Assembly (NCBI RefSeq): GCF_041435215.1
Contig: NZ_CP108394.1
Span: 1,922,001 to 1,986,000 of the forward strand
Direction of reading: 5' to 3'
Source: Streptomyces sp. NBC_01314
GTDB lineage: Bacteria; Actinomycetota; Actinomycetes; Streptomycetales; Streptomycetaceae
Length of the DNA: 64,000 nt
Shown here: positions 42,033 through 51,113 of the stretch, in pieces
Numbering within the stretch: the stretch's first letter is position 1
How the letters are laid out: the number at the start of each line of letters is the position of its first letter
The notes under the pieces: model-generated
Databases searched by the model: none
Seen by the model: only the letters and a program-made list of their open reading frames with translations
What the model was told of the DNA's origin: nothing
Translations under genes and position numbers: made by a program

Positions 42033-42880
42033 CGGGTCTCCTCCGCGCGCGGCCGCCAAGCGCCTTTCCCTTCTTCGGCCCGCGGTCGGCGACCGTGTAC
42101 CGAGTAGATGACGCTGGACGTGGCGCAGAACGACGGATCCCGCATCAGCGCGCGTACGTTCCTCAGCTGCGCCTCGGTCATGCCCGCGGCGATGAGCTTG
42201 TCCTGCAGGTGGTAAGTGTGGTTGAGCTGCAACCGCAGGCCGGGCGATCCTGCGGTACGCAGTTCGATGCGGGGCCGTGGGTCGATGTCGACGAGCCCCG
42301 CGGCACGCATGGCGGTCGGCGCGCGCCGGCCCCACTGGGGGTCTCCGCCACCGGCCCGCATGACGGCGCACTTGGTGTCGAGGAAGGCCGCGTAGAGCCG
42401 CGCGGACACCTCGTCGGGGGTGAGCAGGGGCGGTTCGTAGGAGGTGTCGAACTCCTCGATGTGGAGCCACCCGCCGGGCTTGAGGGCGCACACCAACTTG
42501 TCGAGAACGGCGAGGCGTTCGGGCAGGTGCTGGAGTACGAGACGGGCGACGACGAGGTCGAAGGACGCCTCCGGGAGGGGATCGGTCACCACGTCGTGCT
42601 CGACCGCGGTCAGGCACGGCCGTCGCGGGATGTGGTGCGGTTTGACGTCGGTGGCCATGACCTCGCCGGTGGGAGCGACGCGTTCGGCGAGCCACTGGGC
42701 CACACTCCCGCTTCCGGAACCGATCTCCAGGCACCGCCATCCGCTGGTGACACCGGTCTCGGCGAGCCGTGCGAAGGTCATGGCGTCGTAGGCCTCGGTG
42801 AGGCAGCGGTGCAGTTCGTAGCTGTGCACGTTGTCGTTGTCGAAGACGTAACCGGGGTCCTCGGCCAGGAACTGACGCAT
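42029..42880 (-). CDS. SAM-dependent methyltransferase (class I)
   Basis: 283 residues from the ATG at 42880, preceded by GGGGAGAG; an upstream ATG at 42913 overlaps the preceding gene and has no such site. SAM-binding motif I CLEIGSGSGSVAQWL at about 50-64, acidic residue in VMATDVKPHHI, and post-motif FDLVVARLVLQHLPE and LKPGGWLHIEEFD. The C-terminal region is not informative about the acceptor. Embedded between ANL and CoA-transferase genes, it probably O- or N-methylates the acyl or aromatic intermediate. Confidence 0.88.
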   Translation of the reverse strand: MRQFLAEDPGYVFDNDNVHSYELHRCLTEAYDAMTFARLAETGVTSGWRCLEIGSGSGSVAQWLAERVAPTGEVMATDVKPHHIPRRPCLTAVEHDVVTDPLPEASFDLVVARLVLQHLPERLAVLDKLVCALKPGGWLHIEEFDTSYEPPLLTPDEVSARLYAAFLDTKCAVMRAGGGDPQWGRRAPTAMRAAGLVDIDPRPRIELRTAGSPGLRLQLNHTYHLQDKLIAAGMTEAQLRNVRALMRDPSFCATSSVIYSVHGRRPRAEEGKGAWRPRAEETR

Positions 42881-42903
42881 GTTCTCTCCCCCTTTTTCCC
42901 GTC

Positions 42904-44496
42904 TCAGGTCCATCGGCCGGAGCCGTAGGTGTCCGTACGTCCGGTGAGGCGGTGCAGCAGTTCCCTGCGCCGGACCTTTCCGGTGCCGGTGCGTGGCACT
43001 TCGTCCCAGGTGAGGGCGACCGGTTCACGCAGGGGCGGCAGACCACGCACTGCTTCCTTCCAACCGGCCTGGTCCAGAAGGCCGTCGGCGGTGACCACGA
43101 CCGGCAGCGGATCCTGGTCCGGATCGGCGAGGACGACACACTCCAGGGCCTGCGGCAACCGGGCTTCCAGGACGTCCTCGGTACGCAGACAGCTGAGCTG
43201 CGGCGTGCGGTCGACCTCGCGGTCGAGCAGTTCGATACTTCCGTCGCGGTTGCGGGCGCCGATGTCGCCTGTGTTCCACCACATGCCGTGCCGCTTGGCC
43301 GACCAGCGGTCTTCCTCGCCGATGTAGCCCAGGGCGCAGGCGGCGGTCCTGGCCAGTACCAGACCCGCCTCCCCCCGGGGCAGGGGCCGGAAGGTGTCGG
43401 GATCGACCACCCGCAGCCGCGTCTTCAGCGGCACCGGACGTCCCAGATTGCGGCTGCCGGCCCCACCCGACGCCTTGTGTGCCGACTGGCGGGTGTGGAA
43501 ACGGAAGGTCAGCGGGCCCGTCTCGGTCTGCCCCCACCCCTCCACCCACACCGGACGGGGGTGCCTGCTCGCCGTGAGGTAGGCGCGGACCGTGGGGGGA
43601 TGCATGGCGTCGTACGTACTGATGACCGTGCGGACGCGACGGAAGGGGTTGTCCAGCCCTTCGGTCAGCGGCAGGAAGCGGACGAACGAGGCGGGCAGTG
43701 CCTCGAGGACGGTCGGCGGATGGGCGCGCAGCACCGGGTCCGCGAGGTACGGGTCCTGTGTGGTGATGATCGAGATCTCGGCGGGGGCCATGCACAGGGT
43801 GCTCGCGGTCCAGCAGAACGTCCTGCCGTGGGAGAACGCGCTGGCGTTGACCAGGGTGTCGCTGCGTCGCAGGCCGATGCGCGGCAACCGCACGCTCTCG
43901 AACCGCGCCAACTTGCCGATGATCGTGCGCGTCGAGTGCGTCACCAGCTTGGGAACGCCGGTGGTGCCCGAGGTGTGGTTGATCACCAGGGGCTCGTCGT
44001 CGTGCCTGCGGTGCGGCCCGGGGGCGGTGTGCCCGCGTACCTCGTCCATGCCCAACGTCCCGGGCGCGGCGCCGTCCAGAACCAGGGTCACGCGTGCGGC
44101 CGCGGCAAGGTCGGTGCCCTCCTTCCTGCCGCGCTCCAGCACATCGGCCGTCGTGACGAGCAGAGCGGGACCGAGCCGGGCCAGCAGTGTTCCCAGCGCC
44201 TCGCCCGACAGGTGCGCGGACAGCTGCGCGGGAACGGCGCCGACGCGCACGGCCGCGCAGGCCAGCAGGTCGTAGTCCCAGTGATTGTCCTTGACGATCG
44301 CCACCCGGTCGCCCGGCGCCGCCCCGGCGGCGGCCAGCCAGCCCGCTGCCTCCTGTACGAGCGCGGCGAGTTGGGGGATCGTGTAGTGGGTCCGGGCGCC
44401 CCCGTCGATGTCGAAGGGCCGGTCCAGGTACACCCGGGTGCCGATCCGGTGTTCGGCACACTCGTCGAACAGGACGCCCATGTCATGCGGTTTCAC
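42904..44496 (-). CDS. ANL-superfamily acyl-activating enzyme (2)
   Basis: 530 residues from the GTG at 44496, which has GGAGG 6 nt upstream. HTSGTTGVPKLV (A3, near 180), GWGQTETG (A5), NTGDIGARNRDGSIELLDR (A7/A8) and PRTGTGKVRRREL with the A10 lysine are all intact. It is diverged from the 38.6 kb ligase and has a canonical core, so the two probably activate different acids or act at different stages. It is the first gene of the leftward ANL/methyltransferase/CoA-transferase/ANL operon, with 250 nt separating it from the flavoprotein gene. Confidence 0.88.
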   Translation of the reverse strand: MKPHDMGVLFDECAEHRIGTRVYLDRPFDIDGGARTHYTIPQLAALVQEAAGWLAAAGAAPGDRVAIVKDNHWDYDLLACAAVRVGAVPAQLSAHLSGEALGTLLARLGPALLVTTADVLERGRKEGTDLAAAARVTLVLDGAAPGTLGMDEVRGHTAPGPHRRHDDEPLVINHTSGTTGVPKLVTHSTRTIIGKLARFESVRLPRIGLRRSDTLVNASAFSHGRTFCWTASTLCMAPAEISIITTQDPYLADPVLRAHPPTVLEALPASFVRFLPLTEGLDNPFRRVRTVISTYDAMHPPTVRAYLTASRHPRPVWVEGWGQTETGPLTFRFHTRQSAHKASGGAGSRNLGRPVPLKTRLRVVDPDTFRPLPRGEAGLVLARTAACALGYIGEEDRWSAKRHGMWWNTGDIGARNRDGSIELLDREVDRTPQLSCLRTEDVLEARLPQALECVVLADPDQDPLPVVVTADGLLDQAGWKEAVRGLPPLREPVALTWDEVPRTGTGKVRRRELLHRLTGRTDTYGSGRWT

Positions 44497-44717
44497 CTGA
44501 GGCCTCCGAGGATGCCTGGGCGAAAGACCGCCCAAGCGGTCGGGTGAGCTGACCGCCGTGCATTGCGAGAACCAAGCGCGTACGCCGTGCTGAGCGAGAA
44601 CCAGGACAGCACATGCACCTCCAAGCTTTGCCGTATCGAACCGGGCTGGTTTCAACCCGGCTGGTGTTGACCGTGGAAGACCTGTCGGGTCGCTGACCCG
44701 CAGGCAGCGTGAGCCAG

Positions 44718-44748
44718 GAATCCCCCTGCTTCAGCTGGGGGAGGATTC
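44718..44748. repeat. IS200/IS605-end-like hairpin, copy 1
   Basis: GAATCCCCCTGCT ... AGCTGGGGGAGGATTC forms a stem with one bulge and one mismatch around a TC loop. This GAATCC-C-rich stem-CTTCAGC style hairpin is what I know from the ends of IS200/IS605-group elements next to tnpB genes in actinobacteria; none is present here. It overlaps the stop codon of the flavoprotein gene and may now serve as its terminator. A similar hairpin occurs at 58414-58439. Confidence 0.5.
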
Positions 44749-46126
44749 AAGAGACGTTCTCCTCTGCGGAGAGCGGGGCGAGGTGGGGCCGTCCGACCGA
44801 CCGGGGCGGCCGCAGCCGGCTCAGGACACGTGACGCGGCGAGCGCGCCCGAACGCACGGCGCCTTCGCTGGCCGGCCGCAGCATCACCCAGTCACCGGCG
44901 TACTCCACCGGCCGTGCCTCCCGCGCCATGAACCGCGCGCGGTGGCGCAGCGCCCGGGGGGTGGCCTCGGGCAGACCGTGGGTGAAGGCGTGCACGAAGC
45001 GGCGACCACCTGCCCCCTCCAGACCGGGGACGTAGCGCGTGGCGGCCCGTACGAGCCGGTCGGCGGTCTGCTGCTCCGGCTCCTTCATCAGTTCGGGGAT
45101 GCGGCGGGCATCGGCCATGAGGGTCAGCAGTCCCTTGCCCGGGGGCACCCTGTCCGGGTGCTTGGCGTGGTCCACGATGATCGCGGAGAGCACGTCGTCC
45201 TCCGCGTCCGGCGTCAGCAGGACGTACAGGGGCTTGCGGGACGCGGGCGCGAGCGGCCGGTCCAGCAGGCAGCTGACCTTGAGCGTCGGCGTGAACGTAC
45301 ACGCCGTCAGGAACGGCAGCTCGTCGGCCGGGGCGTTGGCGTGCAGCCGCGCCGCGACCGGAGCGGGCGCGCAGAGAACCACCGAGCGCGCCGTGACGAC
45401 GTCACCGCCCACGCGCAGCCGCACGCAGCCTTGCTCGGTGACGACCTCGTGCACCGCGCTGCCGGTGGCCACGTCGAGTCCTTCGGCCAGCCGACGTGCG
45501 AGCAGATCCATGCCGTCGCGGTACGTCCGCCAGCGGGCGGACGGTCCCACCGACAGCAGCAGGCTGACCATCGGTGCCGCTGCGGAGCGCGTCGTGTCCC
45601 AGCCGAAGAAGCTGCCGGCGACCGGCTGGAACAGATAGTCGTGAACGTCCCTGTGGTATCGCCGCGCGAACTCGCTGACCGTCGAAGCCCCCACCGGGGT
45701 CCTTTCGGGGTGGTCGTCGTCGAACTCCCGGCGGTGCGCACCCGTCCAGGCCAGGAACCGGGCCAGGTCGAACCGGGCGCGGGGCGGGAGCCCCGCACCG
45801 GTGAGCACCGCGAAGGTGTCCGCCACGCCGGGGTGGGCCCGCCCGCCGCGCCACACCCCGATCGACTTGCCGATGCGCGGTACGTCGTGCTGCGGCACGC
45901 CCAACCGCGAGAGCAGTTCCCATGTCGCGCGGTACCCCTGGTCCGAGACCTGTTCGGCGCCCTCGTCAATGGTGTAGCCGTCGTGCCTGAAGCTGTGCAT
46001 CCGGCCGCCGACGTGCTCCTGCTCCTCGAACACCCGCACCTCGAGACCGGCGCGCCGCAGTTCGTGTGCGGCGGTCAGCCCGGCCATGCCGGCGCCGACC
46101 ACTGCGACGTCGAGATCAGGGCTCAT
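44747..46126 (-). CDS. FAD-dependent amine-oxidase-type oxidoreductase (protoporphyrinogen-oxidase/phytoene-desaturase-like)
   Basis: 459 residues from the ATG at 46126, whose ATGA overlaps the UbiA stop. The dinucleotide-binding motif is VAVVGAGMAGLTAAHEL (about 7-23), followed by VFEEQEHVGGRMHSFR, the signature of flavin amine oxidases, protoporphyrinogen oxidases and phytoene desaturases. No membrane segment is apparent. Coupling to a UbiA prenyltransferase suggests that it oxidises, desaturates or cyclises the prenylated product. Its stop codon lies within an IS605-like hairpin. Confidence 0.85.
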   Translation of the reverse strand: MSPDLDVAVVGAGMAGLTAAHELRRAGLEVRVFEEQEHVGGRMHSFRHDGYTIDEGAEQVSDQGYRATWELLSRLGVPQHDVPRIGKSIGVWRGGRAHPGVADTFAVLTGAGLPPRARFDLARFLAWTGAHRREFDDDHPERTPVGASTVSEFARRYHRDVHDYLFQPVAGSFFGWDTTRSAAAPMVSLLLSVGPSARWRTYRDGMDLLARRLAEGLDVATGSAVHEVVTEQGCVRLRVGGDVVTARSVVLCAPAPVAARLHANAPADELPFLTACTFTPTLKVSCLLDRPLAPASRKPLYVLLTPDAEDDVLSAIIVDHAKHPDRVPPGKGLLTLMADARRIPELMKEPEQQTADRLVRAATRYVPGLEGAGGRRFVHAFTHGLPEATPRALRHRARFMAREARPVEYAGDWVMLRPASEGAVRSGALAASRVLSRLRPPRSVGRPHLAPLSAEENVS

Positions 46127-47100
46127 ACCGAGGCCCCCGCGCCGACGATCAGATTCGCGGTGATCAGCAGCACCGTGCTGACCCGGTGCGCCGGGAACCC
46201 GAGCCTGCGGGCGCGCATGATGTCCCCCTGCCGGAAGCCGGTGAGGTACTGCCTCGCGCGCAGCGCGGTGACGGGCAACATCAGGAGCACGAACCACCAC
46301 GGGGCGATCCCGACGGCGGAGGAGACCGCGCCGATCAGGAATTCCGCCACGGACAGCGAACCGATGAAGACGGCGTTGCCCTTCGGCGAGACCAGGCACG
46401 CCACGGTCAGACGCCCGACGGCGCGGTCCCCGGGGATGTCGTTGGTGTTGGAGTACACGCCGAACAGCAGCGGCCCGAAACCGAACAGCACCCCCTGGAC
46501 GAACAGAAATCCGGAGAAGTGGCCGGCCGCCAGCCCGTACGCCCCCATCACCAGCCCCGCGCCCAGCCCCGCGAGAAAGATCTCCTGGAAACCGTGATAG
46601 CTGATCTTCAGCCCGTAGGAGTACTGGATCGAGACCGTGAACAGGGCCACGACCAGCACCACCGTCCAGGTGGGCAGGTGCGGAGCGGTCGCCATGGCGG
46701 CGGCCCACAGCACGGCACCGATGACGGCGGTGGTCCAGCCGAAGCCGAGCGCTTCGCGCAGCGTCAGGGTCCCCGCGACCAGTGGCTTGCGGAGTTTGTT
46801 GCGCAGCGGGTTGTCCGGGCCGTAGTTCGCGGCGTCACTGCCGTCGCGGTATCCGGTCACGTCGTCGAGGGCGACCATGGCGACGATCACGAAGACCGCG
46901 CCGAAGAGGAACAGGGCGAGGGTCACGAGGGTCGTGGGCGGCAGGCCGGCGACGGGCAGCAGCACCGCGGACAGTGCCACGGCGATGCTCGGGTAGTAGT
47001 CGTAGACATCGAGTTTGCCCAGCCGCGCGTAGCTGCGGACCTTGCTCTCCGGGCGTACGTGGCCGGCCGTGAACGGTCCGGCCTCGGTGCGGCTCGTCAT
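46123..47100 (-). CDS. UbiA-family membrane prenyltransferase
   Basis: 325 residues with eight or nine hydrophobic helices. The two Asp-rich prenyl-diphosphate motifs are ALDDVTGYRDG (Asp79, Asp80, Asp87) and YSNTNDIPGDRAVG (Asp220, Asp224), so it is a functional-looking UbiA enzyme. The family attaches a prenyl chain to an aromatic or other acceptor at the membrane. It is too diverged for me to assign to ubiquinone, menaquinone or DPPR-synthase groups, and a secondary-metabolite role is more likely in this setting. Three 9-bp repeats lie directly upstream of its ribosome-binding region. Confidence 0.9.
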   Translation of the reverse strand: MTSRTEAGPFTAGHVRPESKVRSYARLGKLDVYDYYPSIAVALSAVLLPVAGLPPTTLVTLALFLFGAVFVIVAMVALDDVTGYRDGSDAANYGPDNPLRNKLRKPLVAGTLTLREALGFGWTTAVIGAVLWAAAMATAPHLPTWTVVLVVALFTVSIQYSYGLKISYHGFQEIFLAGLGAGLVMGAYGLAAGHFSGFLFVQGVLFGFGPLLFGVYSNTNDIPGDRAVGRLTVACLVSPKGNAVFIGSLSVAEFLIGAVSSAVGIAPWWFVLLMLPVTALRARQYLTGFRQGDIMRARRLGFPAHRVSTVLLITANLIVGAGASV

Positions 47101-47118
47101 CTGCTCCGCTCCTTCGAC

Positions 47119-47145
47119 TTTCTTCGGTTTCTTCGGTTTCTTCGG
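47119..47145. repeat. three 9-bp tandem repeats upstream of ubiA-like gene
   Basis: TTTCTTCGG occurs three times in perfect tandem (47119-47127, 47128-47136, 47137-47145), which is CCGAAGAAA on the coding strand of the UbiA gene. It ends 19 nt upstream of the ATG, just before the AAGGAG site, and may influence translation or be a regulator site. Confidence 0.65.
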
Positions 47146-47234
47146 ATCGACCGGGGCGCCCTATGGGGCGTCCGGTGAGGGGCCTGCCACAGCTGGTGAG
47201 AGGCTTGCTACGGCTGGTGCCGCCGCGTCACCGG

Positions 47235-48359
47235 TCATCGGGCTTTGCTCAGGTCGGCGTAGCCGCAGACGGTGTCCGCGATGTGTTCCACCTGGGCGTC
47301 GGTGAGGCGCGGGTGGACGGGGATGGCCAGTTGGCGCCGGGCGGCGCTCTCCGCGTGCGGCCAGCTGCGGTCCGCGGGGGCGAACCGGGTGAACGCGGGC
47401 TGGTGCGGCAGCGGCAGGGGGTAGTACACATGGCTCTCGACGCCACGGGCGGCCAGGTATTCCTTCAGCTCGTCCCGCTCCTCGGCGAGGAGGGAGTACA
47501 CGTAGAAGCAGCGGCCGTCGCGGCCCGGTGGAGGGGGCAGCACTCCGCGCTCGCGCAGTGGCGTGAAGCGTTTGGTGTAGTAGTCGGCGATGCGGGCCCG
47601 GCGCTCCAGCAGACCGGGGAAACCGGGGAGCCGGTGGAGTTGGAAGGCCGCGAGCACTTCGTCGAACCGGCTGTTGTAGCCGGTGCGCCGGTAGACGAAC
47701 CGCTCAGTCTGCCCGTGGTTGCGCAACAACCTGACGTCACGCCCGAGTTCGGGGTCCATGGTGACGACGGCGCCGCCCTCGCCGGCGGTTCCGAAGGTCT
47801 TGACCTGGACGAAGGAGAACACTCCGGCCTCCCCCCAGGTGCCGGCGGGGCGGCCGTCGAGGGTGCCGCCCTGGGCGACCGCCGAGTCCTCGATCAGGCG
47901 CACGCCGTGGCGCTGGGCGATCTCCCGCATGCGAGGCATGTCCGCCATCACGGAGAACATGTGCGCGGGCATGATCGCCCTGGTCCGGCCGGTGATCGCT
48001 TGTTCCATACGGTCCGGGTCGGCCACCATCGTCCACGGGTCGATGTCCGCGAACACCGGCGTCGCCTTCAGTCCCACCACGGTGTTGGCCAGCGGGGCGC
48101 AGCCGTAGGCCGGTACGACCACCTCGTCGCCGGGTCCGATACCCATGGCGTGCAGGATGAGGGTCAGTGCGGAGGTGCCGCTGGAGCTGGCCACGACGTC
48201 GGCGGCGCCCAGCGAGATGCGCAGGGCCTCTTCGAAGCGGGCGGTGTGCTCGCCGAGGAGGAACCTCTGTTCCGGGGCGGTGCCGATCTCGTGGACGAGG
48301 TCCAGCAGCGTCTGCCGGTCGTCCTCGAAGAGGTCCGGGGGGAAGAAGGGAATCGTCAC
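47235..48359 (-). CDS. DegT/DnrJ/EryC1 sugar aminotransferase (2)
   Basis: 374 residues from the GTG at 48359 that overlaps the preceding aminotransferase stop. PLP fold-type-I features are SSSGTSALTLIL (58-69, phosphate cup), DSAVAQGG (158-165) and SFVQVKTFGTAGEGGAV with Lys187. The family transaminates keto sugars on nucleotides, or keto cyclitols, using Glu or Gln as donor. It is not a close duplicate of its neighbour, so the pair probably installs two amino groups or acts at different positions. Its substrate could come from the Gfo/Idh dehydrogenases encoded 4-9 kb away. Confidence 0.9.
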   Translation of the reverse strand: MTIPFFPPDLFEDDRQTLLDLVHEIGTAPEQRFLLGEHTARFEEALRISLGAADVVASSSGTSALTLILHAMGIGPGDEVVVPAYGCAPLANTVVGLKATPVFADIDPWTMVADPDRMEQAITGRTRAIMPAHMFSVMADMPRMREIAQRHGVRLIEDSAVAQGGTLDGRPAGTWGEAGVFSFVQVKTFGTAGEGGAVVTMDPELGRDVRLLRNHGQTERFVYRRTGYNSRFDEVLAAFQLHRLPGFPGLLERRARIADYYTKRFTPLRERGVLPPPPGRDGRCFYVYSLLAEERDELKEYLAARGVESHVYYPLPLPHQPAFTRFAPADRSWPHAESAARRQLAIPVHPRLTDAQVEHIADTVCGYADLSKAR

Positions 48360-49591
48360 GCCGGCCTCCTGGACATCCTGGTCGGGAAACGGCGGACGAG
48401 GTCGCACACCGTGTCGACGTCGTCGATGCTCAGGTCGGGGTACAGCGGGAGGGCGATCGTGCGTTCGCAGGCCGTCTCGGCATGCGGGAAGTCTCCGCGG
48501 CGGTATCCCAGGTCGGCGAAGCACTCCTGCAGGTGCAGCGGGGTCGGGTAGTACGTCTCGGTGCCCACACCGTGTTCGGCCAGGTACCCGGCGAGTTCGT
48601 CGCGCCGCTCGACCTCGATCAGGTAGACGTAGAAGACCGGCTGGGTCCGCGCGGTGTGTGGCACCACGGTGGGCAGCCGCAGTACGCCGGGCGCGTCGGC
48701 CAGTCGTTCGGTGTAGGCGGCTGCGAGTCGGGCCCGACGGGCGATGTCCTCGTGCAACCGGGCCAGCTTGGCGAGGAGGACAGCCGCCTGGATGTCGTCC
48801 ATCTTGCTGTTGACGCCGTTGACGGTGGTCTCGTTGTTGATGCCGGGGAAGTGGGCCAGCGTCCTGCCGTAGCGCCCGTGATGACGCAACGCCGCCGCGG
48901 TTTGCGCGAGTTTCCGGTCGTCGGTGAGGATCGCCCCGGCATCGCCGATGGCCCCGAGCGTCTTGGTGGGGAAGAACGAGAGCACCCCGCCGGCCCCCAG
49001 CAGCCCGGCGTGCACCCCGCCCCACCGCATGCCGATGGCCTCGGCGCTGTCCTCCACCACGGTGAGCCCGTGGTGGTGCGCGACGCCGAGCAGCCCGTCC
49101 ATGTCGGCCATCTGGCAGAACAGGTGGACCGGCATGATCATGCGGGTGCGCGGGGTGACCGCGTCGGCCGCGGATTTGGGATCCATCGCATAACTGACAG
49201 GGTCGATGTCGGCGAAGACCGGTCGGCCGCCGGCCAGCACGACGGAGGAGGCCGAGGCCACGAAGGTGAAGGCCGGGACGATGACTTCGTCGCCAGGCCC
49301 CAGGCCGCAGGCGCGCAGCAGCAGCAGCAGCGCGTCGGTGCCGCTGTTGACCCCCACCGCGTAGCGGGCGCCGGTCCACCGGGCCAGGGCCTCCTCGAAC
49401 CGGGCGACCTGCCGGCCGTGCGAGAACTTGCCGTCGTCGAGGACTTCGGTCAGCCGGGACCGGATGTCCGGCCAGAGAGCTTCGAACGTGAGGGCCTGAG
49501 TGAAGAAGGGCACCTTCCTCGAGGCGCCGCCCGCTGTGCCGCTCGCTGTGCCGAGCCTGCCGTTCCTCTGGACGAACGATGCGTCGCGCAT
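48356..49591 (-). CDS. DegT/DnrJ/EryC1 sugar aminotransferase (1)
   Basis: 411 residues from the ATG at 49591 after GAGAGGA. VNSGTDALLLLLRA (81-94), EDSAEAIG (180-187) and FFPTKTLGAIGDAGAI with the PLP Lys210 are intact. The FFPxKxLGxxGDAG form is typical of aminotransferases acting on 3- or 4-keto nucleotide sugars such as WbpE, DesV and FdtB relatives. An N-terminal Gly/Ser/Arg extension of about 25 residues is unusual. It is the first gene of a two-aminotransferase operon whose coding regions overlap by 4 nt. Confidence 0.9.
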   Translation of the reverse strand: MRDASFVQRNGRLGTASGTAGGASRKVPFFTQALTFEALWPDIRSRLTEVLDDGKFSHGRQVARFEEALARWTGARYAVGVNSGTDALLLLLRACGLGPGDEVIVPAFTFVASASSVVLAGGRPVFADIDPVSYAMDPKSAADAVTPRTRMIMPVHLFCQMADMDGLLGVAHHHGLTVVEDSAEAIGMRWGGVHAGLLGAGGVLSFFPTKTLGAIGDAGAILTDDRKLAQTAAALRHHGRYGRTLAHFPGINNETTVNGVNSKMDDIQAAVLLAKLARLHEDIARRARLAAAYTERLADAPGVLRLPTVVPHTARTQPVFYVYLIEVERRDELAGYLAEHGVGTETYYPTPLHLQECFADLGYRRGDFPHAETACERTIALPLYPDLSIDDVDTVCDLVRRFPTRMSRRPA

Positions 49592-49711
49592 GTTTCCTCT
49601 CGTGACGGTGGGGCGAAGCAGGGCGATGTGGTGCAGGCCCCGCCGGGGCAGGCGGCCTGAGCGCAGGGCGGCTTCGGGGACCGGGGCCGAGCGGTCGAAA
49701 GGAGGGCAACG

Positions 49712-49746
49712 TCCGGCGCTCCCACGGTGTGCCGGGGAGCGCCGGA
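49712..49746 (-). terminator. terminator of the EF-hand 1 gene
   Basis: Perfect 12-bp arms TCCGGCGCTCCC (49712-49723) and complement (49735-49746), 15 nt past the stop of the leftward gene. Confidence 0.65.
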
Positions 49747-49760
49747 CGCGGGACCGCGGG

Positions 49761-50291
49761 TCAGAGCAGCGAGAACTCCAGCTCACCGGAGTGGTAGCGG
49801 TGCACCGCCTGGATCAGCTCCTCGACCGACAGCTGACCGTCACTGTCCGCGTCGATCTGCTGGAATGCCGCGTCCGCCGTGGAGTTGTCGCCGCCGATGG
49901 CACGGATCCAGTGCCGGAACTCCTGCGGGCTGACCTGACCGTCGCCGTCGGTGTCGCACAGGTCGGCGATCGCCTTGATCGTCGGGCGCAGCACTTGGTC
50001 GAAGCCGACTTGCCCGCGGTCGAGCACCTGCTTCTCCGCCACGCCCTGGAACAGTTCGAGGCTCAGCGCGCCGTCGTTCCCGACTCCGGCCTGGCCTGCC
50101 AGGTATTCCCACATCCCCAGGTACGCCTTGGTGAGAGCCTGCCCCTTCGTGGAACTCTCGGATTCCCCGAACGAGTCCAGAATGCGCTTGGCCTCGCCTG
50201 CCCAGTCACTACGGTCGATGGTGCCGTCGCCATTCTGGTCCCACATTTCGAAGCGGCGACGCAGTCGCTGTTCCTGTACGGAAGTAGTCAC
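49761..50291 (-). CDS. EF-hand calcium-binding protein, calerythrin-like (1)
   Basis: 176 residues from the GTG at 50291 (AAGGGA before it), the length of calerythrin from Saccharopolyspora. Canonical 12-residue loops occur at 18-29 (DQNGDGTIDRSD), 113-124 (DTDGDGQVSPQE) and 147-158 (DADSDGQLSVEE). The second hand (around GNDGALSLELF) is degenerate, as in calerythrin and sarcoplasmic calcium-binding proteins. It is cytoplasmic, with no signal peptide. It is a calcium buffer or sensor; its role in this cluster is unknown. A second EF-hand paralogue lies 0.8 kb away with a membrane-protein gene between them. Confidence 0.92.
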   Translation of the reverse strand: MTTSVQEQRLRRRFEMWDQNGDGTIDRSDWAGEAKRILDSFGESESSTKGQALTKAYLGMWEYLAGQAGVGNDGALSLELFQGVAEKQVLDRGQVGFDQVLRPTIKAIADLCDTDGDGQVSPQEFRHWIRAIGGDNSTADAAFQQIDADSDGQLSVEELIQAVHRYHSGELEFSLL

Positions 50292-50518
50292 ACTTTCCCT
50301 TTCGCAGGAATTCCTCGGGATTTCTGTTCGCAGCCAGACTCGCGGCCTGGTGCGTCTTCGGAAAGATACCCACAAGAAAGGGTGCCACTAACTCACTCTC
50401 AAGAGTGATAAACCATCGCGTCAGAAATGTTTTTGGGCACACAGAAGCGCACTACTGAATCGCGCTACTGAAACAACCGGCGAAGATCCATTTCAACCGT
50501 GCAAGACGGCCGTGAATT

Positions 50519-50965
50519 TCATTCTTTCTTTTCAAATACTCCGATGCGCCGACTCAGCAGGAGGACCATTACCGACAGAGCGATCGGGGCCACCTGAGAA
50601 ATGAGTTGCGCGACCACATCCGCGGTGTCGAAGCGACCCAGATGTGCAACATGGAATACCAGGTGGGGAACCGTGAAGGCGAGGCAGCCGAAGGTCGCGG
50701 CGTGCACCAGGTGCCGCTCCAAGGAGACAGCAGCCAACGCCAACACCGCTGTCAGGGCGAGCGACAGGGCGCCGAGGTCGCGCACCAGGTGTTCGTTGTA
50801 CGGCGGGAATTTCGCCAGCCACCCATTACCCGGGAGAGGGAACCCGTCGTGGAAGGATCGTGGCGCGAAGAGAGCCCACACTCCTGGCAGTCCCTGCCCC
50901 AGGGACAGCAGCACCAGTGCGGCACGTACCGGGAGCAGTCCGGTCACCGGCACCGGCCCTACCAT
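50519..50965 (-). CDS. small four-helix membrane protein between the EF-hand genes
   Basis: About 148 residues from the ATG at 50965; the start is uncertain because no strong ribosome-binding sequence is visible and GTG codons at 50971/50974 are alternatives. Four hydrophobic segments (about 10-30, 55-77, 82-102, 113-136) and short charged loops indicate an integral membrane protein of unknown function. The leftward orientation and its position between two calcium-binding protein genes suggest that it works with them, but no motif supports a specific activity. Confidence 0.65.
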   Translation of the reverse strand: MVGPVPVTGLLPVRAALVLLSLGQGLPGVWALFAPRSFHDGFPLPGNGWLAKFPPYNEHLVRDLGALSLALTAVLALAAVSLERHLVHAATFGCLAFTVPHLVFHVAHLGRFDTADVVAQLISQVAPIALSVMVLLLSRRIGVFEKKE

Positions 50966-51059
50966 GCCGACCACATCGGTTCGTTGACCGATTTCACAGG
51001 ACTTGGCGGGCGTGGATCCCTTGTCCGGACCCGTAAGGCTCTGCTGGATCCGCGGGTGA

Positions 51060-51096
51060 GGGGCCGCTCCGAGCGTCTTGCGCTCGGAGCGGCCCC
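51060..51096 (-). terminator. terminator of the EF-hand 2 gene
   Basis: Perfect 16-bp inverted repeat, GGGGCCGCTCCGAGCG at 51060-51075 and complement at 51081-51096, with a TCTTG loop, 17 nt past the stop codon. Confidence 0.75.
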
Positions 51097-51113
51097 TGCC
51101 GCCGGCGTGCGGC

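Noticed and set aside
42033..43139. N-terminal extension of the CoA-transferase frame
   Set aside because: It overlaps the methyltransferase and ANL genes in another phase; the GTG at 42032 coupled to the methyltransferase stop is a better start.
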